Below the pieces are notes generated by a model. That model did no database searches, had not been told where the DNA came from, and saw nothing but the letters and a program-made list of their open reading frames with translations. Below, piece by piece: positions 15,893-24,399 of a DNA stretch of 41,730 nucleotides (the first letter of the stretch is position 1; each line of letters opens with the position of its first letter). This DNA is from Lachnospiraceae bacterium. GTDB lineage: Bacteria > Bacillota > Clostridia > Lachnospirales > Lachnospiraceae. The stretch spans positions 1-41,730 of the forward strand of contig JAEEJA010000005.1 in the NCBI GenBank assembly GCA_016281605.1, given 5' to 3'. The position numbers and the translations under genes are program-made.

Positions 15893-17293
15893 ATGGCCGG
15901 ACATAAGATAACCGGGGTATTACCTGACAGTATAGCTGATGAATTGGAGATTGCCGAAGGCGATCTCCTTTTATCAGTTAATGGACAGGAATTAAAAGAT
16001 GTTTTTGATTATCATTATCTGGTAAATGATGAGGAGGTTGATCTGCTTATACAAAAGCCGGATGGTGATGTGTGGGAGTTAAGTATAGAAAAAGATTATA
16101 ATGAGGACATTGGAATAATATTTGAAGATGCCCTTCTTGATAATTATCACTCTTGTTCAAACAAGTGTATCTTTTGTTTTATTGATCAGATGCCTAGAGG
16201 AATGAGAGAAACCCTGTACTTTAAGGATGATGATGCAAGATTATCCTTTTTACAGGGCAATTACATAACTCTTACCAATATGAGCGAAGATGACATAGAG
16301 CGTATCATACGTTTTCATCTGGCGCCAATCAACATATCGGTTCATACTACAAATCCTGAATTAAGAGTTGAGATGCTTCATAACCGATTTGCAGGAGAGG
16401 CATTAAAAAAGCTTGATAAGCTGTATGAAGCAGGAATAGAGATGAACAGTCAGATAGTTCTTTGCAAAGGAATAAATGATGGAGTAGAGCTTGACAGAAC
16501 CATAGAAGACTTAGGAAATATGTATCCTGCTATGCAGAGTTTATCGGTTGTTCCTATTGGTCTTACTGATTTTAGAAAAAATCTAAAAAAACTGGAACTT
16601 TTTGAAAGAGAAGAATCACTATCAGTTGTTAAGCAGATAGAGGGATGGCAGGAAAAATTCCTTAAAAAATATGGCACAAGATTTGTACATGCAAGTGATG
16701 AGTGGTATATAAAGGCTGGTTTAAGTGTTCCTGAAGCTGATTATTATGAGGGTTATGGTCAGATAGAAAACGGAGTCGGTATAATAAGATCCTTTATAGA
16801 TGAGTTTAACGAGAGACTCGAAGAATTGAAAGAAAGCGACTTTGTAGCTCTCCATAAGAAAAAGTGCGCTATTATATCCGGAGTTTTGGCAGCAGGTTAC
16901 ATGGGAGATTGTACTTCTAAGATAAAAAAGTACATGGATATAGATGTAGAAGTTTTTGTTATACAAAACGATTTTTTTGGGAGAGATATAACTGTAACAG
17001 GTCTTGTAACAGGTCAAGATATTATAAAGCAGCTTGGCGGGATTGTCCCTGAAAATGTAAGAAGACCTGACGAATCCAACAGAATAATAAAGGACTACGA
17101 GGCTGCACCGATACATGATATAAGTGAAATAGAAGCGATACTTATACCTACCTCTATGTTAAAGGCTGATGAAGATATATTTTTAGATGATCTTAGTGTC
17201 AATGATATATCAAAAGCTTTACAAAGAGAGGTGTATATTGTACAATCTAACGGCATGGATTTTTTGAATAAAGTCTGTGAATTAAATGAATAG
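15893..17293 (+). CDS. DUF512 family protein: PDZ, radical-SAM-like Fe-S core
   Basis: This 466-residue protein has an N-terminal PDZ-like domain (about 1-70, with LEIAEGDLLLSVNG). A radical-SAM-type cysteine motif C88-x3-C92-x2-C95 (CSNKCIFC) follows, then a TIM-barrel-like region (about 80-290, with NISVHTTNPELR) and the DUF512 domain to the C-terminus. It presumably binds a 4Fe-4S cluster and S-adenosylmethionine, but no reaction is established for the family to my knowledge. It lies 17 bases before der, an order that recurs in Clostridia and hints at a role in ribosome or RNA maturation. GGAGG at 15883-15887 supports the ATG. Confidence 0.9.
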   Translation: MAGHKITGVLPDSIADELEIAEGDLLLSVNGQELKDVFDYHYLVNDEEVDLLIQKPDGDVWELSIEKDYNEDIGIIFEDALLDNYHSCSNKCIFCFIDQMPRGMRETLYFKDDDARLSFLQGNYITLTNMSEDDIERIIRFHLAPINISVHTTNPELRVEMLHNRFAGEALKKLDKLYEAGIEMNSQIVLCKGINDGVELDRTIEDLGNMYPAMQSLSVVPIGLTDFRKNLKKLELFEREESLSVVKQIEGWQEKFLKKYGTRFVHASDEWYIKAGLSVPEADYYEGYGQIENGVGIIRSFIDEFNERLEELKESDFVALHKKKCAIISGVLAAGYMGDCTSKIKKYMDIDVEVFVIQNDFFGRDITVTGLVTGQDIIKQLGGIVPENVRRPDESNRIIKDYEAAPIHDISEIEAILIPTSMLKADEDIFLDDLSVNDISKALQREVYIVQSNGMDFLNKVCELNE

Positions 17294-17310
17294 TAAGTGA
17301 GGAAAATAAA

Positions 17311-18630
17311 ATGGCAAGACCTATAGTTGCCATAGTCGGCAGGCCTAATGTTGGTAAATCCACATTGTTTAATATGCTGGCAGGTGAAAGAATATCTATA
17401 GTTAAGGATACACCGGGTGTTACAAGAGATAGAATTTATGCCGATGTAAGTTGGCTTAAATATAATTTTACTATAGTAGATACAGGTGGTATAGAGCCTG
17501 ATTCAAACGATAAGATTCTAAAATCCATGAGAGAACAGGCAGAGATTGCTATAGATTTGGCGGATGTAGTACTGTTTCTTACAGATGTTCGTGAGGGAAT
17601 GGTTGATGCAGACATTAAAGTCGCTCAGATGCTCAGAAAAGCAAAGAAGAAAATAGTACTTGTAGTCAATAAGGTTGATAATTTTGAAAAGTATGAGGCG
17701 GATGTCTACGAGTTTTATAATTTGGGCTTAGGAGAACCTATGCCTATTTCTGCTGTTTCAAAGCTGGGTATCGGGGATATGCTCGATGAGCTTGTAAAGC
17801 ACTTTTATGAAAATGCAGAGGAAGAAGAGGATGACAGACCTAGAATTGCAATAATCGGAAAGCCAAATGTTGGTAAATCTTCTATAATTAACAAGCTTCT
17901 TGGAGAAGAAAGAGTGATAGTGTCCGATGTTGCAGGTACAACCCGAGATGCCATAGACACTGTCGTTAGAAGAAACGGTAAAGACTATGTATTTATAGAT
18001 ACAGCCGGACTTAGGAGAAAGGCAAAAGTAAAGGATGAGATAGAGAGATACTCTATCATAAGAACTGTGTCAGCAGTTGAAAGGTCCGATGTAGCAGTCC
18101 TTGTTATCGATGCTTCTGAAGGTGTTACAGAGCAGGATGCAAAGATTGCCGGTATAGCTCATGATCGTGGAAGAGGTATGATCATAGTTGTCAATAAATG
18201 GGACTTAATAGAGAAGGATAATCACTCTGTTAAAAAGTATACTGAAAATATACGAAAAATACTTGCTTTTATGCCATATGCTGAGATTATTTTCGTATCA
18301 GCTGTTACAGGACAGAGATTAAATAAGCTTTTTGACTTGATAGAAGTTGTCATTCAGAATCATAATCTAAGAGTATCTACAGGAGTTCTCAATGATATAC
18401 TTACTGAGGCAGTAGCGCTTCAGCAGCCGCCTACAGATAAGGGAAGAAGATTAAAGATTTACTATATGACACAGGTTAGTGTTAAGCCGCCTACCTTTGT
18501 TATATTTGTAAACAGTAAGAAAATCATGCATTACTCTTATACCAGGTATCTAGAGAATAAAATAAGAGAAGCCTTCGGTTTTAGCGGAACACCCCTTAAG
18601 TTCATAGTTAGGGAACGTAAGGATGATTAA
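17311..18630 (+). CDS. der: Ribosome biogenesis GTPase Der (EngA)
   Basis: Der carries two tandem GTPase domains and a C-terminal KH-like domain, and is needed for assembly of the 50S ribosomal subunit. The first P-loop is GRPNVGKST (10-18) with DTPGVTRD and DTGG motifs and NKVD for guanine recognition. The second P-loop is GKPNVGKSS (about 183-191) with NKWD. The KH-like part covers about 350-439 and ends in the typical GTPLKFIVRERK. The 439-residue length is normal. It is spaced closely with DUF512 upstream and plsY downstream, forming one transcript. Confidence 0.97.
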   Translation: MARPIVAIVGRPNVGKSTLFNMLAGERISIVKDTPGVTRDRIYADVSWLKYNFTIVDTGGIEPDSNDKILKSMREQAEIAIDLADVVLFLTDVREGMVDADIKVAQMLRKAKKKIVLVVNKVDNFEKYEADVYEFYNLGLGEPMPISAVSKLGIGDMLDELVKHFYENAEEEEDDRPRIAIIGKPNVGKSSIINKLLGEERVIVSDVAGTTRDAIDTVVRRNGKDYVFIDTAGLRRKAKVKDEIERYSIIRTVSAVERSDVAVLVIDASEGVTEQDAKIAGIAHDRGRGMIIVVNKWDLIEKDNHSVKKYTENIRKILAFMPYAEIIFVSAVTGQRLNKLFDLIEVVIQNHNLRVSTGVLNDILTEAVALQQPPTDKGRRLKIYYMTQVSVKPPTFVIFVNSKKIMHYSYTRYLENKIREAFGFSGTPLKFIVRERKDD

Positions 18631-18651
18631 TTGAGAGGATGGAAAGATTTT

Positions 18652-19272
18652 ATGCCTGAAGTATTAAAATATATTATTTGCCTTGTGACCGGATATCTGA
18701 TTGGAAGTATATCAAACGGTCTTTTGATGGCAAAGATAAAGGGTGTTGACTTAAGAAGCCAGGGAAGCGGCGGAACCGGTACAACCAATGTTTTAAGGAC
18801 TATGGGAAAGCTTGCGGCTCTCATTACATTTGTAGGAGATTTAGCAAAGGTTATAGTACCAATAGTGTTAATAAGAATTTTCTTTGGAACAGACCAGGAT
18901 TGGTATCTTTTAAGTCTTTGCTACGGACTTGCAGCTGTTATCGGACATTGTTATCCGGTGTACTATGGTTTTAAAGGTGGTAAGGGAATTGCGGTTACAA
19001 CGGCACTTATCTGTGCAACCTCACACCCTATGGTCATAATATGCGGTGTTATAGCATTTGTAACGGTTGTAGTTCTTACCAGATACGTATCTGTGGGATC
19101 TTTGGTTATAGTGCCATGGGTATTGGTTCTTAATACTTGTGTTTATCATCTTCATGATAAGTATTTTATATATATGCTTATAATAAGTCTTTTAATAACA
19201 GCCCTGGATTACTTTAGACACAGACAAAATATAGTCAGACTGATACATGGTGAAGAAAACAAGCTTTTTTGA
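18652..19272 (+). CDS. plsY: Acyl-phosphate:glycerol-3-phosphate acyltransferase PlsY
   Basis: PlsY is an integral membrane enzyme that transfers an acyl group from acyl-phosphate (made by PlsX) to glycerol-3-phosphate, the first step of phospholipid synthesis. The 206 residues contain the three conserved motifs: GSISNG near the start, GSGGTGTTNVLRTMG (usually GSGNxGATN) and the loop GHCYPVYYGFKGGKGIAV. Five hydrophobic segments agree with the family topology. I chose ATG 18652 with the GAGAGGATGG region before it; the frame extends to a TTG at 18631 directly after the der stop, which would add seven residues. The usual partner gpsA does not follow. Confidence 0.94.
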   Translation: MPEVLKYIICLVTGYLIGSISNGLLMAKIKGVDLRSQGSGGTGTTNVLRTMGKLAALITFVGDLAKVIVPIVLIRIFFGTDQDWYLLSLCYGLAAVIGHCYPVYYGFKGGKGIAVTTALICATSHPMVIICGVIAFVTVVVLTRYVSVGSLVIVPWVLVLNTCVYHLHDKYFIYMLIISLLITALDYFRHRQNIVRLIHGEENKLF

Positions 19273-19378
19273 TATATTTAACATTTTTTACACATATTAA
19301 AATTAAAATCGTTTTTATGTTTAAGCTGTTATAGGTTTTTGATTTGATTTTGTATAGATGTATCTTTATATTAGGATT

Positions 19379-19407
19379 TTGGTTATTAATATTATACATT
19401 ATATTAT
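19379..19407 (+). promoter_or_regulatory. Possible promoter of the gliding-type ABC cassette
   Basis: TTGGTT (19379-19384) and TATTAT (19402-19407) are 17 bases apart in a 159-base AT-rich gap between plsY and the ATPase gene. The -35 is weak and several other TATA-like hexamers lie nearby, so the exact element is uncertain. Confidence 0.35.
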
Positions 19408-19431
19408 AAAAGAAAGAGAGGTAAATGTAAG

Positions 19432-20412
19432 GTGATTGAGGTTAAGCATCTTATCAAACGATACGGTAAGCATGCTGCCGTTAATGATTTATCATTTACG
19501 GTAGAAAATGGGAAGGTTGTAGGATTTTTAGGACCGAATGGTGCAGGAAAATCAACAACCATGAATATGATTACAGGTTATACAGCTCCTACAGAGGGTC
19601 ATATACTGGTGGATGGAGTGGATATAGCAGATAATCCGTCTGTTGCCAAAAAGAATATTGGCTATCTTCCTGAGATTCCTCCCTTGTATCCGGATCTTCG
19701 TGTAAGAGAATACTTAAATTTCGTAGCTGAAATTAAGGGCGTTAAGAGAAAAGATCGTTCTAAGATGGTTAACGAGATTATGAGCAGGGTAAAGATAGTA
19801 GACGTAAGTGAACGTCTTATAAGACATCTTTCAAAGGGATATAAGCAGAGAGTGGGCCTTGCTGAGGCTATGATGAATTATCCTAGTATGATAATCTTAG
19901 ACGAGCCATCTGTAGGTCTTGACCCTGGACAGACTATAGAAATGCGTGAGATTATAAAGGATCTTGCTAAGGAGCATACTGTTCTTTTAAGCTCGCATAT
20001 TATGCAGGAAATAAGTGCAGTTTGCAATGAGGTTATAATCATCAATGAAGGTAAGATTATTACTATTGATACTCCTCAGAATATAGTAGATCGCATGAAT
20101 ACAAACAGTGGACTTCATCTCGTTATCAAAGCCACAAAAGAAGAGGCTAAGAGTGTGCTCAGAAATATTACTGAGATTGTAGATGTTAAGTATGATGAAA
20201 TCTGCGAAGATGGCTGTATAGGTATGATGCTTTATACCAGAGACGGTATAGATATCAGAGAAAGAGTTTTTTATATGCTTGCTGAAGCAAAGCTTCCTTT
20301 ACTTTCCATGGGTAAGGAAGAGCTTACTTTGGAACAGGCGTTTATCAGACTTACAGGAGAGGGCTCCAGACAGTTTGGTGGAAGGAAAACAAAGAAAGGA
20401 GAAAAGAAGTAA
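19432..20412 (+). CDS. ABC transporter ATP-binding protein, GldA-like
   Basis: This 326-residue ATPase has Walker A GPNGAGKST (about 34-42), the Q-loop region, signature LSKGYKQRVGLAEAM (about 137-151), Walker B MIILDEPSVGLDP and the H-loop SSHIM. The extra C-terminal 80 to 100 residues, with a ferredoxin-like regulatory fold, are usual for GldA/NatA/CcmA-type ATPases. The start codon is GTG at 19432, with AGAGAGG about ten bases upstream. It overlaps the permease gene (TAATG), and a GldG-like and a DUF4340 protein follow. Gld-type cassettes occur in many non-gliding bacteria and their cargo is unknown. Confidence 0.93.
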   Translation: MIEVKHLIKRYGKHAAVNDLSFTVENGKVVGFLGPNGAGKSTTMNMITGYTAPTEGHILVDGVDIADNPSVAKKNIGYLPEIPPLYPDLRVREYLNFVAEIKGVKRKDRSKMVNEIMSRVKIVDVSERLIRHLSKGYKQRVGLAEAMMNYPSMIILDEPSVGLDPGQTIEMREIIKDLAKEHTVLLSSHIMQEISAVCNEVIIINEGKIITIDTPQNIVDRMNTNSGLHLVIKATKEEAKSVLRNITEIVDVKYDEICEDGCIGMMLYTRDGIDIRERVFYMLAEAKLPLLSMGKEELTLEQAFIRLTGEGSRQFGGRKTKKGEKK

Positions 20413-21278
20413 TGTTTGCTATTTATAAAAAAGAATTATTACAATACTTTACATCCATGATTGGCTTTGTATTTCTTTCGTTTTTCCTGGTTATCCTTGG
20501 TATATATTTCTGGTTTTCCAATATTGCGGGAGCCAGCGGAAACTTCGAACAAACCCTTGGTAACGTTACATTTCTCTTTATAATATTAATGCCGATAATA
20601 ACCATGAGAGTTATCGCAGAAGAAAACAGACAGAAGACCGATCAGCTTCTTTTGACTTCTCCTGTTTCGGTAACAAAGGTTGTATGGGGTAAGTTTTTAG
20701 CTATAGTTTCCCTTTATGCAGCAATAGTTCTGGTTATATCTACATATCCACTGTTTTTAAAGCATTACAATAACGAGATATTTTTATCCAGTGCTTATAG
20801 TGGAATTATCGGATTTTTCCTTTTAGGATGTGCTTATATAGCTATTGGTATGTTTTTATCATCACTTACAGAAAGTCAGCTTATAGCAGCTGTTCTTTCC
20901 TTCATCGTTATGATAATAACATATATTATGCCGACACTTACAGGTATGCTTCCATCGGACGGTAAGAGTCAGGTTATCATAGTAGCTGTTGTATGGATAT
21001 TGGTTTGCGTGGCTTCTTACTCAGCTATGAAAAATGTATTTGTTTCTGTTCTTCTTGCTATATTCGGTGAAGGCGCTGTATTTATCATATATGGTATGAA
21101 TCCAAAGCTTTATGACAGTCTTATAGTTAAGATATTGAATGCATTTTCGGTAGCGGCCAGATATGACGATTTTACTCTTGGAATACTTGAAGTAAACTCT
21201 ATAGTTTATTATCTGAGTATAATACTTATCTTTGTATATCTGACCATACAGATGATCAATCGTAAAAGATTTAATTAA
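20412..21278 (+). CDS. ABC-2 type permease, GldF-like
   Basis: This 288-residue protein has six predicted membrane helices, beginning with the short N-terminus MFAIYKKELLQYFTSMIG and the typical linker MRVIAEENRQKTDQLLLTSPVSVTKVVWGKF between helices 2 and 3. These features are characteristic of GldF/NosY-like permeases. The start codon overlaps the stop of the ATPase gene, so the two subunits are translationally coupled. The partner GldG-like protein is 38 bases downstream. Confidence 0.92.
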   Translation: MFAIYKKELLQYFTSMIGFVFLSFFLVILGIYFWFSNIAGASGNFEQTLGNVTFLFIILMPIITMRVIAEENRQKTDQLLLTSPVSVTKVVWGKFLAIVSLYAAIVLVISTYPLFLKHYNNEIFLSSAYSGIIGFFLLGCAYIAIGMFLSSLTESQLIAAVLSFIVMIITYIMPTLTGMLPSDGKSQVIIVAVVWILVCVASYSAMKNVFVSVLLAIFGEGAVFIIYGMNPKLYDSLIVKILNAFSVAARYDDFTLGILEVNSIVYYLSIILIFVYLTIQMINRKRFN

Positions 21279-21316
21279 ATCTTCTATAATACCAGATTAA
21301 GGAGGTGCATTTAGCT

Positions 21317-22939
21317 TTGAGCAAGAAAAATAAAAACAAAAATATAAGTAATAATCAAGAAAATATAAATGAAGAAGTATTAAAAGAAGAAGCAGTAAAA
21401 AAAGAAACTGTACAAGAAGAAATACTAGAAGAAAATGTGAAAGAAGAGCCTGTTCAAAAGAAGGTAGATGAGGAAGATAGTGAGAAAAAGACACAGTCTA
21501 AATTCGTAAAATCCTTTACAAACCGTAGATTTACGGCCGGTGTTTACTCTACCATCATATCAGTTATTCTGGTAGCAGTTGTAGTAGTATTAAACCTTGC
21601 CATGAACAATCTAAAACTTTCATACGACCTTACTGCAGGTGGTCTTTACTCACTCTCGGACGAAGCTGTTAAGATAGTTAAGGAGATAGATACACCTATT
21701 ACTATATACTATCTGGTAACAGAAACAGGTGTTGATGAGAGAATCAAGAATTCCATATATGGTTTTGAAGATATCAACAAGAATGTAAAGATAGTAGAGC
21801 AGGATCCGGTGCTTTATCCTGCTTTCGGTGAGAAGTATGGAATAGAAGATAAGCTTGCAAGTAATGATGTTATTGTTGTTAATGATGAGACTAATATTGC
21901 TCAGTATATATCTAACGACAAGCTTTACTTTATGGCTTACGCATCGGATGAATCCATGAATGGTGAGACTCTTGATACCGAAGGACGTATAGTATCAGCT
22001 ATACAGTACGTCATGAGTGGTAAGAAAAATAAGGTTTACTGTACTCAGGGTCATGGAGAAACCGTATTTGGTGATGATTATATGGATGCCCTTGAGAAAC
22101 TTAATACTGATGCATATTCTCTCAATCTTACCACTAAGGGAGAGATCCCTGAGGATTGCGATGTTCTCTTTATAGGAGGGCCTCAGAAGGACTTTAAGGA
22201 TTCAGAAACCGAACTTGTGTTAGAGTATCTCAAAGATGGTGGAGATGCTATCATACTTACAGCAGATACCTATGCAAAGTACTCAGATAACAAGATGAAG
22301 AATTTTGACAGAATCCTTGATTACTACGGCGTTGAAGTTATGCGTGGTTATGTGTATGAAGGAGCGGGACACTATTATCAGACACAGAATTATGTAGTTC
22401 CGACTATCAATACCGATTCTGAATATATGAAGGACTTAGGTAAGGATAGCGTTATAATAGCTGCTGCTGAAGGCTTAAAGCTTCAGGATAAGGCTCTTAG
22501 AAACTCTCTTACAAGAACAGTTCTTCTGTCTACATCCGATGAATCCTATCTTAAGAAGGATGTAGAGTCAGGAGAGACCGAAAAGGAAGATGAGGATATA
22601 GACGGTCCTATAAACATCGGAATTCTCTTAAATGATAAGACAGGTGATGATGAGTCCAATGTAGTAGTATATTCATCATATTACTTCATTATGGATAACG
22701 GAAACGGTACTGTATATAATCCGTCAGTAGATAATGTAAAGCTTATAAGCAATGCTGTAAGTAACATGATTAGCTCTGAGGTAAATGCTGTATCACTTCC
22801 TCCTAAGAGCTTGGAAAATGTAACGGTAACCATTCCTGTAAGAGATAGTATCGTATTTGCGGTTATTCTTATTATAGCTTTACCAGGTATACTGCTCATG
22901 TCAGGCTTCGTTATCTGGCTTTACAGAAGAAAGAAATAA
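21317..22939 (+). CDS. GldG-like ABC transporter auxiliary protein
   Basis: The 540-residue protein has a highly charged cytoplasmic N-terminus (about 1-68) made of Glu/Lys repeats such as EEAVKKETVQEEILEE. A membrane helix (about 78-98) follows, then a large extracellular region with the GldG motif YDLTAGGLYSLSDEAVKIVKEID and the auxiliary domain (GKKNKVYCTQGHGE), and a final helix (about 513-535) with a basic tail. GldG-type proteins pair with GldF permeases as substrate-handling subunits. I chose TTG 21317, placed 11 bases after a strong AAGGAGG; the frame also allows a GTG at 21305, but that overlaps the ribosome site. Confidence 0.88.
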   Translation: MSKKNKNKNISNNQENINEEVLKEEAVKKETVQEEILEENVKEEPVQKKVDEEDSEKKTQSKFVKSFTNRRFTAGVYSTIISVILVAVVVVLNLAMNNLKLSYDLTAGGLYSLSDEAVKIVKEIDTPITIYYLVTETGVDERIKNSIYGFEDINKNVKIVEQDPVLYPAFGEKYGIEDKLASNDVIVVNDETNIAQYISNDKLYFMAYASDESMNGETLDTEGRIVSAIQYVMSGKKNKVYCTQGHGETVFGDDYMDALEKLNTDAYSLNLTTKGEIPEDCDVLFIGGPQKDFKDSETELVLEYLKDGGDAIILTADTYAKYSDNKMKNFDRILDYYGVEVMRGYVYEGAGHYYQTQNYVVPTINTDSEYMKDLGKDSVIIAAAEGLKLQDKALRNSLTRTVLLSTSDESYLKKDVESGETEKEDEDIDGPINIGILLNDKTGDDESNVVVYSSYYFIMDNGNGTVYNPSVDNVKLISNAVSNMISSEVNAVSLPPKSLENVTVTIPVRDSIVFAVILIIALPGILLMSGFVIWLYRRKK

Positions 22940-22980
22940 TTATTAATTCATAGTATCTATGCTTAAAAAGGAAATGTGAA

Positions 22981-24375
22981 ATGAATAACAAAACAAAAAA
23001 TTTGCTTACTATAGTGGGACTTTTAGTTATACTTGGTGCCATAGTTGCTCTTTATATGTTTTCTGTTAAAAAGAAGGAGTCAGAAAAAGAGGAGACTAAG
23101 CAAAAGGAGATAACTGTATTTAAAGTAAATGAAGATGATTTAAAGAAAATCACTTATAAGAATAAAAACGGAGAAGTAACTCTGATAAAGAATGATGATG
23201 GTGAGTGGAGAAATGAAGCTTCAAAGGATATTGAATTAAACTCTTTATACACCTCACAGATGTCTTCTGATGCTTCTAAGATGATTGGAACCGATGAAAT
23301 AAAGCTTGAGAAGGGTGCAAGTCTTAAGCCTTACGGACTTAAGAAGCCTGCACTTGAAGTTGATGTTGAAACATCAGATGACAAGTTTACATTTTACGTA
23401 GGTGATGAATCCATATCAGCCGGTGGAAGATATGCTTATACATCTAAGGATAAGAGTAAGCTCTATATCATAGGAACCGGAATATATAAGGATTTTGATT
23501 ATAAAGCAAATCAGCTTATCAAAGTTATGAAGTTTCCTTCAATTACAGCTAATAGTATCACATACTTTAAGTCAGAGCCGGATGGTGGAGATGATTTTGA
23601 GGTTTCCGCCAATGATATAAAAGAATTCGCGGATTACTCTAAGTGGAAGGTGACAGAGCCTTTTGAAAATCCTCTTCCGGGAGATGATCATTACTTAGGT
23701 AATCTTATGAATATGTTTGAAAGTGTAGTTTTATCAGAGTGTGTTGTCTACGATCCAGACGAAAAGGACCTGAAAAAGTACGGACTTGATAAGCCAAACT
23801 CAAAGATTACCGTTAAGTATGTAGATGCTGAAACCGAAAAAAATACAACACTCAAGATAAAGCTTGGAAGTAAAACAGATGATCAATATATCTATGCCAT
23901 GACAGACTTATCAGATTCTATTTTTACTATAGATGCTATTAAGATTGAATCTTTGGGTAATCCTGATATACTTACGTACGTTGCTGATTACTTTATAATA
24001 AAGCCTGTTGATGAGCTTACTCACTTAGAGCTTAAGGGCGATAAGGATATGGAATTTGAAGTAAAGGCCTCCAATGATAAGATTAAAGTAAGTAAGGGTG
24101 ACTCAAAAGAAGCTGACAGCGATGAATTCTCAAAGGCATATGAGCTCTTCCTTAGTCTTTCACCGGTTGGACTGGTAAAGAAATCTGATATTAAGGGTGA
24201 AGATAAAATAGAAAAGTCAGCAGTGTTTAATTATGGTGATGAAGAGATAAAGCTTGAGTTTTACAATTATGATGGAGATAATTTCTATCGAATTGCTGTA
24301 AACGGCAAGATGACCGGGCTTCTGGTGGATATATCAGAGGTGAATTATTACTATAAGAGCATGGCTAAAGTTTAA
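22981..24375 (+). CDS. DUF4340 domain-containing membrane-anchored protein
   Basis: The 464-residue protein has one N-terminal transmembrane helix (about 8-28) followed by an extracellular part with repeated beta-rich units typical of DUF4340. Examples are YGLKKPALEVDVETSDDKFTFYVG and a second copy around KYGLDKPNSKITVKYVD, each followed by a threonine- and lysine-rich strand. The repeat suggests at least two related modules. DUF4340 proteins regularly accompany GldA-F-G cassettes and are thought to be accessory. It lies 41 bases after the GldG-like gene and 24 bases before cysS, apparently in one transcript. Confidence 0.9.
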   Translation: MNNKTKNLLTIVGLLVILGAIVALYMFSVKKKESEKEETKQKEITVFKVNEDDLKKITYKNKNGEVTLIKNDDGEWRNEASKDIELNSLYTSQMSSDASKMIGTDEIKLEKGASLKPYGLKKPALEVDVETSDDKFTFYVGDESISAGGRYAYTSKDKSKLYIIGTGIYKDFDYKANQLIKVMKFPSITANSITYFKSEPDGGDDFEVSANDIKEFADYSKWKVTEPFENPLPGDDHYLGNLMNMFESVVLSECVVYDPDEKDLKKYGLDKPNSKITVKYVDAETEKNTTLKIKLGSKTDDQYIYAMTDLSDSIFTIDAIKIESLGNPDILTYVADYFIIKPVDELTHLELKGDKDMEFEVKASNDKIKVSKGDSKEADSDEFSKAYELFLSLSPVGLVKKSDIKGEDKIEKSAVFNYGDEEIKLEFYNYDGDNFYRIAVNGKMTGLLVDISEVNYYYKSMAKV

Positions 24376-24399
24376 TACAACAATAATAAGGAGAAACAA

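Noticed and set aside
24376-24399. T-box leader for cysS
   Set aside because: The gap to the preceding gene is only 24 bases, too short for a T-box riboswitch.
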